This document shows positions 56,660-64,000 of a stretch of 64,000 bases of DNA, piece by piece; the first letter of the stretch is position 1; each line of letters starts with the position of its first letter. Under the pieces are notes generated by a model. The model saw nothing but the letters and a program-made list of their open reading frames with translations, was not told the DNA's origin and made no database searches. The stretch is from Myotis daubentonii. Taxonomy: Eukaryota > Chordata > Mammalia > Chiroptera > Vespertilionidae. The translations under genes and the position numbers were made by a program. The DNA is taken from NCBI RefSeq assembly GCF_963259705.1, contig NC_081844.1, positions 48,159,501 through 48,223,500 on the forward strand, in the 5' to 3' direction.

Positions 56660-57225
56660 GAATTCATACAACCTCATCAGTTATCTACTTCTCCTCATAG
56701 GACCTGGACTTACTCTATACATCCATGAAACTAGCAACTTGAACCTCTAAAACAGCAATTTTCAACTGGTGTACCACAGCACACTCTGTACTGCAAGAAG
56801 CATCCTGGTGAGCCACGAGAATTTTTAAGACATATTTTAGCCAGGGGCACTGACTTCTTTTCCCTTAGATTGTAAAAAAAAAAAAAAAAAGTGACAACAG
56901 CCAACACAACAATAGCCATCCTTTGTGAATGAATCAAAATCATACCTATTTTTTTTGCCAGGTCAGCAAAAAATATATATTTTTGGTATGCCATAGAATT
57001 TCAGTAATTAGTTATGTATGCCATGAGATGAAAAAGGGTGAAAACCGCTGTTCTAAAAAATGAGAAGGAAGATTTGGAAAAGATAAGAATGTCTGCAGGT
57101 AATGTCTGCCTGGTGGACAGAAATAAGTGGGAAGGGTGATTAGGCTAAATTAACAATTTCTAGGTTAAAAAGGAGCTGAAATTTCCAGGAATTAGGTAAG
57201 AAGGTGTTTATTTAAGAAATTAACT
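56660..57225 (+). repeat. Copy B of an unexplained direct homology, split by a hAT MITE
   Basis: Second copy of the blocks at 54595-54845, in the same orientation and order, with the hAT MITE at 56753-57050 inserted in the middle. Copies A and B begin about 2.06 kb apart. Confidence 0.6.
56753..57050. mobile_element. Non-autonomous hAT element, 298 bp
   Basis: CAGCAATTTTCAACT at the left and the reverse complement of GGGTGAAAACCGCTG at the right are imperfect inverted repeats. The TSD is 8 bp with one mismatch: CTCTAAAA (56745-56752) and TTCTAAAA (57051-57058). Interior words TTGGTATGCCATAGAATTTC and CACGAGAATTTTTAAGACAT recall a hAT MITE family common in mammals. Confidence 0.83.
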
Positions 57226-57655
57226 TGCATCTATGGTTATCACACTAAACACTCAATAAACTTCTGCACTAAAAATTTTCGAGACCACTGTTTACTTGCC
57301 TAAGTTCTCTTAGGCTTTTAGTAAAACTCAGTGCTTCCTCTTTGGTGGCAGGTTGAATTTCAGTTATGTCCCTCGGCTCTTTCCCTAGTTATACTCTTTT
57401 ATACACGTCAGTGTTGCATATATTCAGCTCAGAGTTCTTTGGATGGTGGGAGTGACCTGATATGGTAATTTGTACCTTTAGTTGCATAAAATATACATCT
57501 TACATACTGTTTAGTATTTAGAGGCACATCTCTTAAGGGATCAAGGTATACCACTGAATCCCTGGTATAGCATTGGTGGGAGAATGTGTAGGTCTCAGAA
57601 AGAAGACTATATATGCAAACATATGATACAGAATCCCAAACATTGCATTGGATGT

Positions 57656-57709
<54 letters not shown>

Positions 57710-57750
57710 TCCCTTCCCTTCCCTTCCCTTCCCCTTCTCCGCTCCCTCCC
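57656..57750. repeat. (CT)n-(TTCCC)n compound microsatellite
   Basis: CT dinucleotides to about 57707 followed by TTCCC pentamers and CT-rich sequence. Repetitive frames on both strands are artefacts. Confidence 0.96.
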
Positions 57751-57859
57751 TCCATTCCTTCCTTATCATTCTTTTCTTTCATTTTTAATTGGAGAATTTA
57801 AAAAATGGACCCATATTCTGTTGTGGAGCTGTGAGAGCATATATAAATAGCCACTGGAC

Positions 57860-58215
57860 ATACTTTTAATTTATTCAGTTGATCAGTAGCAATTCTCCTT
57901 AGTAAACACATCTTTGAATGCCAACCAATTTGTGATAGCCCTGTATTTCAGAAGGGCAGCCAATCAGGAATAGCCTCACTACAATAAACATGCCTTTGAT
58001 GGCAACCAATCAACAAGTATTTCAACTGAGCAACCAGCTTCCACATAGGTTCTCAGCCCACTTAAACCTTTAAAATGTTAACCACTCTCGTGCTTAATGT
58101 TTCCCTAAAATCCTGTATGAAACCAACAGTCTGCTCAAAGTTGACTGTACCTGAGCAGTCTATCTTTCTCTTCATATACTAATAAATTCTTTGTCTTTTT
58201 TTAGATATTAAGTAA
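57860..58215 (+). mobile_element. Candidate ERV LTR (old)
   Basis: Three CCAAT-type boxes in series (CCAACCAATTTG at 57920, GCCAATCAGG at 57958, CAACCAATCAAC at 58003), then a weak TATA-like TTTAAAAT, then AATAAA at 58181-58186 followed by TTCTTTGTC. This order fits a retroviral LTR. The ends and TSD are not visible, so this is an inference. Confidence 0.4.
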
Positions 58216-59543
58216 TGTTTTCATCATTTTTAACAAATTAAACAAATGCATATATTAATAACCTGTCAGTCAATAAATGGTAGTTAATAGAATTGTTGAT
58301 ATAATGCAAAGGATCAGCTTGTTAAGTTGGAATTAACATAAATCAATGATCTTACCTGATATTAGCTTTGTTAATAATTTCAAGGACATAAGTAATTAAG
58401 AGGTGCAACTGAAAAAGGGAGAGATCCTTAACTGTCAATATAGATTCTAGCTCCTGACTCACCTTAAAAACATGTTCTAGCTTAGGTTACCATGTGATGT
58501 TTCTAAGTAATGCACATGGCTACACTGTTTACACAGAAGAGAGCCTTTTCAGTCATGGAACATCTCCATTTTATACTCAGAAAGTTGCAATGTGCACAGA
58601 ACATTTTTCAGGAAACCATTATCCACAGAGTCTAGGTTTGTTTACCATAAAACATTCTAGACAAATGAGCCTTCCATAAATAAGGATTCTTCCTCTAGCA
58701 AATAAAATGTAGTTTGTGGCCATGCCCTCCTATAACCCCACCGACAATGGGAGAGATAGTTTGCAGACCTGTAGTTTAATACTTAAAAACTATTAAAGAA
58801 AATATAATTTATATTTTAAAATAACAATTAAATAGTAATATGGATCATTTTTTCAGAGGTTTTTTGTTGTTATTGTTTATTGGTTTAGTTTTTTTTAAGC
58901 TGCTGTTATTAGAATTAGTATGTAGAGTGTTCCAAGATAAAAATGAAATTAGAGCATGCGGGGAGACTGAGATATCCTCTGGCCCCCTGACTAAATTTAA
59001 ACTAGAGCTAATTGATAGTATTACAGCTAAAATGACTTGAAACTTGACCTATATAATGAATATGAGACATGTTACAAATTAATTTTTTGACATATCATTT
59101 ATTTTAAAAGTCTGCTAATCGGACTTCTTACCCTTAACCAAATTTACCATTGCCTGATCTCATGAGGGTGCCATAGCATGAATCACATACACCTGGTAAC
59201 ACAGTTACTCATATGTGTTTGAATTAGATCCCCCAAGACCAGGGAAGAACGAACAATGAATTCTCACATCTCAAATAGCAAATGTGGTAAAGAAGTTTTT
59301 CAGACGGCTGCTAACAATTCCCTTTCTCTAACTATATGCTACTTCTCACCTCATTAGGTGGGGTCTAAATCCCACTTCCTTTCATGAGTCTGGGATGGGG
59401 CTTCTGTGACTAGGTCCTATAAATCCTTAGAGTTTCACCCTCAAGCCTCTTAGAACACTTGGTTATGGGATGCTCCTTTGGGAAGCCCAGAAACCATGCT
59501 GTGAGATGTTCAAGTCACATGAATAGCCCATAGGTCAGCAGGT
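58216..59543. other. AT-rich stretch; possible old LTR at its right end
   Basis: 59290-59530 (AGGTGGGGTCTAAATCCCACTTCC, CATGCTGTGAGATGTTCAAG) recalls an old MaLR-type repeat. The rest shows nothing. Confidence 0.3.
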
Positions 59544-59905
59544 ACTCCAGGTGACACTCTGCATTGGTCTGCTCAGACTACCTTACAAAATACCATATAC
59601 TGGACAGCTTAAACAAAATAAACTTACTTGCTTACGGTTCTGGAAGCTGGAGTCCACCTTCAGGGTGTTGGCACTGTCAGGTTCTGGTGAAGATCCTCTT
59701 TCTGGCTTGGAAACAGCTGTATTCTCACGGTGCCTTCACATGGTACAGAGAGAGAGAGAAAAAGAGTAAGCTCCCTAGTAAGGCACCAATCCTATCAGAC
59801 TCTCTATATGTTTGTCAGTGTCATTAGCATGGTTTCCATGTGCTTTCTTCTTTTAATTACTTAACCTCTACTATCACCCCCACCATTGCAGCCACTATGC
59901 TCTTA
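59544..59905 (-). mobile_element. MaLR-like LTR relic
   Basis: GGTTCTGGAAGCTGGAGTCCACC, GGCACTGTCAGGTTCTGGTG, GATCCTCTTTCTGGCTTGG and TTCACATGGTACAGAGAGAG follow the reverse of a MaLR-type LTR by memory. The family is not certain. Confidence 0.45.
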
Positions 59906-60107
59906 TTACTATTAACTATAAAACTTAAGACAAAAAGGACAAAGACATGTAGAGAGTTGCTTTAGCAAAAACCACATTGAAAATATAACCTATAATTTGT
60001 TTGTTTTTACCTCAAAAAATGAAGTTAGGAAAATTATATAAATTGGAGAAGCTAATAGTGTTAGCCCTATTTCTTGAACAGAATGTATCACCAACATTTT
60101 TTTTTAA

Positions 60108-60315
60108 AGCTAACCAGTTTGGCTCAATGGATAGAGTGTCAGCCTGCAGACTGAAGGGTCCCAGGTTCGATTCTGGTCAAGGGCATGTACCATGGTTGCG
60201 GGCACATCCTCAGTAGGGGGTGTGCAGGAGGCAGCTGATCAGTGTTTCTCTCTCATCGATGTTTTTAACTCTCTATCACTCTTCCTTCCTCTCTATAAAA
60301 AATAAAATATATTAA
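60108..60315 (+). mobile_element. VES SINE
   Basis: Head AACCAGTTTGGCTCAATGGA, box B GGTTCGATTCT (60164-60174), TGCAGGAGGCAGCTGATCAG, tail AAAAAATAAAATATATT. Same young type as 45034 and 51473. Confidence 0.92.
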
Positions 60316-62946
60316 AAAAAGATAAGTATCTTCTAGTAGGTGGTATAAATATATATATGACACAATCAATACTAAAAATGCCATGAATGAAATTCTGGTT
60401 TTGGCCAAATCAGTTTTTCCTCAGCAAGATAGAAAAATCTAAAGACAAGCTAATCCAGTGCATTATTGTCTGCTCATCTTAGTTGTAGAAAAAGAAAAAC
60501 ACGCATTGCAAAGAATAAAACTTATTCAAGGAATCGTGAAAACAGGTACTGCCTAAAAGGAAAAAATAAATTCAACTCCTTGTTCCTTATACTTTAAGAT
60601 TTTATACACTGTTAATTTATTCATTGAATTCCAGTTCTAAATGCTCTAGTGGAATCAAGACTGCTTTTCTCAAGGGGCAAGCAAAATGCCATAGGGTTTT
60701 CAAATAAGAATTCATGTTAATAAGTCTAAAAGCAAAGGCTTGTCTGCTGAAACAGAATGATTAACTCTGCATGCATTTCTGTCCCTCACATTGTTTTTTT
60801 TTTTTTTTTTGGCACTAACACAAAATGTGTTTTGTTGACTCATGGTGTGCCATATTAGTTAAATTAAACATCAAACATCTGTCTAACGTTAAGATTCCAA
60901 CATGAGCATGTTGGCAGTCTCAGTAAAACTTGAGCAGTTAAAGGCCCTCAATCAGTCAAAAGGATAGAGCTGCTGTAATGGCAAACTCAGCAAGCAATTA
61001 CATCAAAGGATTTAAAATCTATTTCAGTAATGCCTTCTGGATAATGACATTGATCTCTGCACTCCCCTTGCAGATTTCCTGGTATTGCAAAGCAGGGTTC
61101 CGCATGGCTTCACATTTAGAAAAACACCACTTACCGTTTCTTTTTAGGTAAACATAGTTCAGCTCTCTTGAATAGAACCGCACAGCTATTTCTGATATGG
61201 CATAATTGACTTTTATTCATAAAGCCAAAATTCATGCTTTGTACACAAGTCTCTCTTTGTTCTCTTCTGTCACACTAATTTTGCCACAGTGTATTTTTCC
61301 CTTTCTCTTTGTATTTCAGTTTTCAGTTTGCTTAGCTTTAGGAATTGGTATGCATAAATGAAATTATTGTGGATGAGAGTACTAAGTTACAAAATTTTCA
61401 TAAAGTTATTTTCTTTCTCTCCTTCTTTCTTTCCCCCTTCCTTCCTCATTCCCTCTCTTCCTTCCTTCTTCGTTTCTCCCCCAACGCTTTTACTTTTATT
61501 TTTTGCAGGATGAGTTGTCAGGAGAGTGACTTATATGAACTATCTATAGACCAGCTTTAATGCTGGTTAGGTCTTTTTTTTTTTTTTTTTTTAAGCAGTT
61601 TCTCTAGTGAATGAATATGTTGATGCAAATTCATGCTTAAATTCAGGTGCTTTAGAACAGCTTTCAATTTTAAAATAAGTAAAAACACAAATTGAATTCT
61701 ACCAGAGACTACATATTTTGATGTCAGATAAATAGAAAACACGTGTCCTGATTTATTATTTGTTATTTATTTATTTGTTCTTTGACTCTAGAACCCACTG
61801 TATGCCAGAATTCCCAGTGTACCATTACACAATAGTGGGATAAACCTTGTATTGTTAAATTTCTTTATATTATCTACACATGCTAATGCTTTCCTTCTTA
61901 AACATCTTGGCACCATATCCTATCAGTGGTCTACTCTATCTTTCTTGCTTTTACAGCCAGACAGTTTGAATGAATTCTCAAAAATACTGTTTCTATTTTC
62001 CACCTCCAATTCATTTATCTACCTTAACCTCGGCTACTAGGAGAAAGATGATTAAGGGTGGTTAATCACTCTTAATTAATCATCCTTAATCACCCGATGT
62101 CTTCCTATCGCTAAGGAGGGAATGAAATCCATATGTACTTTTTTGAATATACTGGGGCATTTTAGGGGTATGCAGATATTCAAACTTTTATTACTCTGTT
62201 ACCCAGCACATTAAGAACCATCCTATCCAGTTCAATGAAAGGAAGGAGTGTTTAGATTCAACTGATGGGATTTCAGTTGGAAGGAATGGATGAGAAACTG
62301 GGGTGGGTAGGTAATATGACCTTTTGTGTACAGCTCTTTGGACTGATTCAGTGTACTATTGTTATTTCTACTATTGTTACTTCTACATCTGAATATTTAG
62401 TAGAAAATAAAATTTTATATGCTTGTACTTCCCTGTCCCATAAGTGCCCAAATGAATTTTCCAAATTGGCAAGAACCGGCTATGAAAACGTGCTAGTACC
62501 CTTGGGGCTCTAGAGTTCTAATGATGCCTTTGAACTTCAAGACTCTGAGACTGATGAGTTTTCTAGTTGGAGCTTTGGGCAAAAGAAACCAACCTTCACC
62601 TGGAGAACCTTTGGCTTCCCAGACAAAAGCTTAGTTATTACCTTCTTTCTAGGCCTGGACAATAATCAGAATAAAAGGAATAGGTTAAATTAACTTGTCT
62701 TCCTCCCCAAAATACAGTAAGTTGCATCTTAGAACTAATCATAAAAGATATTCAAATGATTAAGGAAATGCCTCCAGTAGATCATACAGCTCTCACCTTC
62801 AAAATGAGGCTACCTTTGGTTACTCATTGGATCTTCTCACAGGGATAACTGACTTGTTCTTTATGTGTACTTTGTGGGCCATTTCCCGTAAAAAGGGTGT
62901 TATCCAGTTAAAAGAGTGATAGGCACATGTAAAATAAAAGGAATAA
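60316..62946. other. Mostly non-repetitive stretch
   Basis: T-runs at 60796-60812 and 61577-61592 and a CT-rich tract at 61410-61480 are the only simple repeats. No credible gene. A small TAAT-motif cluster at 62049-62095 is described in the findings. Confidence 0.4.
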
Positions 62947-63210
62947 TTCCTGGCTGGTGTGGCTCAGTGATGGAGCATTGGCTAATGCACCAAAGGGTCC
63001 TGGGTTCTATTCCTGGTTAAGGGCATGTACCTGGGTTGCAGGTTCGTTTCCCAGCACAGGGCAGGGTGAGTGCAGGAGGCAACCAATCAATGTGTCTCTC
63101 TCACCTCTCTCTCACCTCTCTCACCTCTCTCTCTCTCTCCCCGACTCCCTTCCATTCTCTCTAAAAATTAATAGAAAAAAATATCCTCAGGTGAGGATTA
63201 ATAAACAAAC
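62947..63210 (+). mobile_element. VES SINE (variant with TCCTCAGGTGAGGA tail)
   Basis: Head TCCTGGCTGGTGTGGCTCAG, GGGCATGTACC, TGCAGGAGGCAACCAATCAA, a CTCTCTCACC-rich tract and tail ATATCCTCAGGTGAGGATTA. The TSD AAAGGAATAA lies at 62937-62946 and 63211-63220. Confidence 0.92.
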
Positions 63211-63220
63211 AAAGGAATAA

Positions 63221-64000
63221 AAAGTTCATAATTTGAGAAGAGAATAAAATCAGGTTAATAAATGAATAATCAAAGATAAAACCAAATATTTGATTGGAAA
63301 ACGGTAACAATTTAAATAATATCTGCAAAGCTAGTATCTGTGAGGCTGGGATTAAGGACATAGCATTTCAAGAACAAGGGAACATAACTAGAAATTGGTG
63401 CTGGCATAATCACAGAAAATACTGATTAAACATGGAATCATGAAGTTATTAGTTTAGGAATACTAAAATATGTCCTGACCAGAGGTAGGCATTGTTGATC
63501 ATCTGAGAAAGGGCTGTCATTTTGATTATGAAATAGGTTGGATTCTCTCATATATTGTGAAGATTGGAAGATTCCATGTGCTATTATTTTGGATAGGGCA
63601 TTGGTTCTTTTACTTTGTAGTGACACAAAGGGGTTCTACATGTTTCTGCAACATTATGATTTATGTTTTATATATGAACTATTTCTAGGTACAAGAATGT
63701 TTACCCAAGGAAACAATGTTTTGAGTGATCTTAGAAGTACTTGTCTTTGATTTGTGTAATTTATTACACAATGAATAAATTAATATTTATTCTTAAAGCA
63801 ATGACAGAAAAGAAAGCAAGGAAAACAGAGATTTATGGAAGGCAAATGCACAATAACCTTAGGTTGATATTTCTAGTAAATTCAGGATCACTGAAAATGA
63901 AATAGTCTGTTATTAAAAAAGCAAAAGGAATTTTAAAATTGTGTTAAAATAAAATAACTTGTTATCCTTAGTTTCAGCTCACTGCAGACGAGTGTAATTA
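63221..64000. other. AT-rich right flank, nothing recognised
   Basis: No gene or repeat identified to the end of the window. Confidence 0.4.

Overview
This is mammalian nuclear DNA with no recognisable host protein-coding exon, and it reads as an intergenic or intronic gene desert. The repeats point to a vesper bat (Vespertilionidae). There are about a dozen copies of the tRNA-derived VES SINE, eight Helitron copies of the HeliBat type, several young-looking hAT and mariner MITEs with intact target-site duplications (TSDs), and L1-lineage elements. Species cannot be set from the sequence alone. Family names are given from memory of consensus sequences, not from a search.

Layout. 0-7.1 kb: a full-length but broken L1 on the minus strand, with a perfect 18-bp TSD and an unusual 5'UTR made of about four tandem ~335-bp units. 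7.1-14.6 kb: VES SINEs, CA/CT and TTCC microsatellites, a Helitron, an old L1 tail and a repeat-poor stretch. 14.6-18.2 kb: two Helitrons, then an ORF1-only L1 relative (HAL1 type, minus strand) with an uninterrupted 288-codon ORF1 fused to the 3' end of an ordinary L1, inserted beside an older L1 tail. 19-20.7 kb: a VES and a Helitron inside MIR remnants. 23.9-26.4 kb: a second HAL1-type element (plus strand), with broken ORF1 and an apparent 3' transduction. 26.9-27.3 kb: a solo LTR inside a 32-bp tandem repeat. 27.4-41.4 kb: mostly AT-rich sequence with MIR/L2 relics, VES copies and microsatellites. 41.5 kb: a near-perfect 222-bp palindromic hAT MITE. 42-52 kb: VES copies (one inverted pair), a 5'-truncated L1, an old L1 interrupted by a mariner MITE, two Helitrons, a second mariner MITE and a SPIN-like hAT MITE. 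52-64 kb: MIR, MaLR-like LTR relics, a Helitron with internal minisatellites, another hAT MITE, a possible ERV LTR, and AT-rich sequence.

The genes here belong to mobile elements. HAL1 ORF1 protein would be an RNA-binding chaperone that must borrow an L1 ORF2 reverse transcriptase. VES RNAs likewise depend on L1, and MITEs and short Helitrons depend on transposases made elsewhere. The points most worth a second look are the HAL1/L1 chimera with intact ORF1, the HAL1 3' transduction, the tandem-unit L1 promoter region, the palindromic MITE, and an unexplained direct homology between about 54.6 and 56.7 kb.
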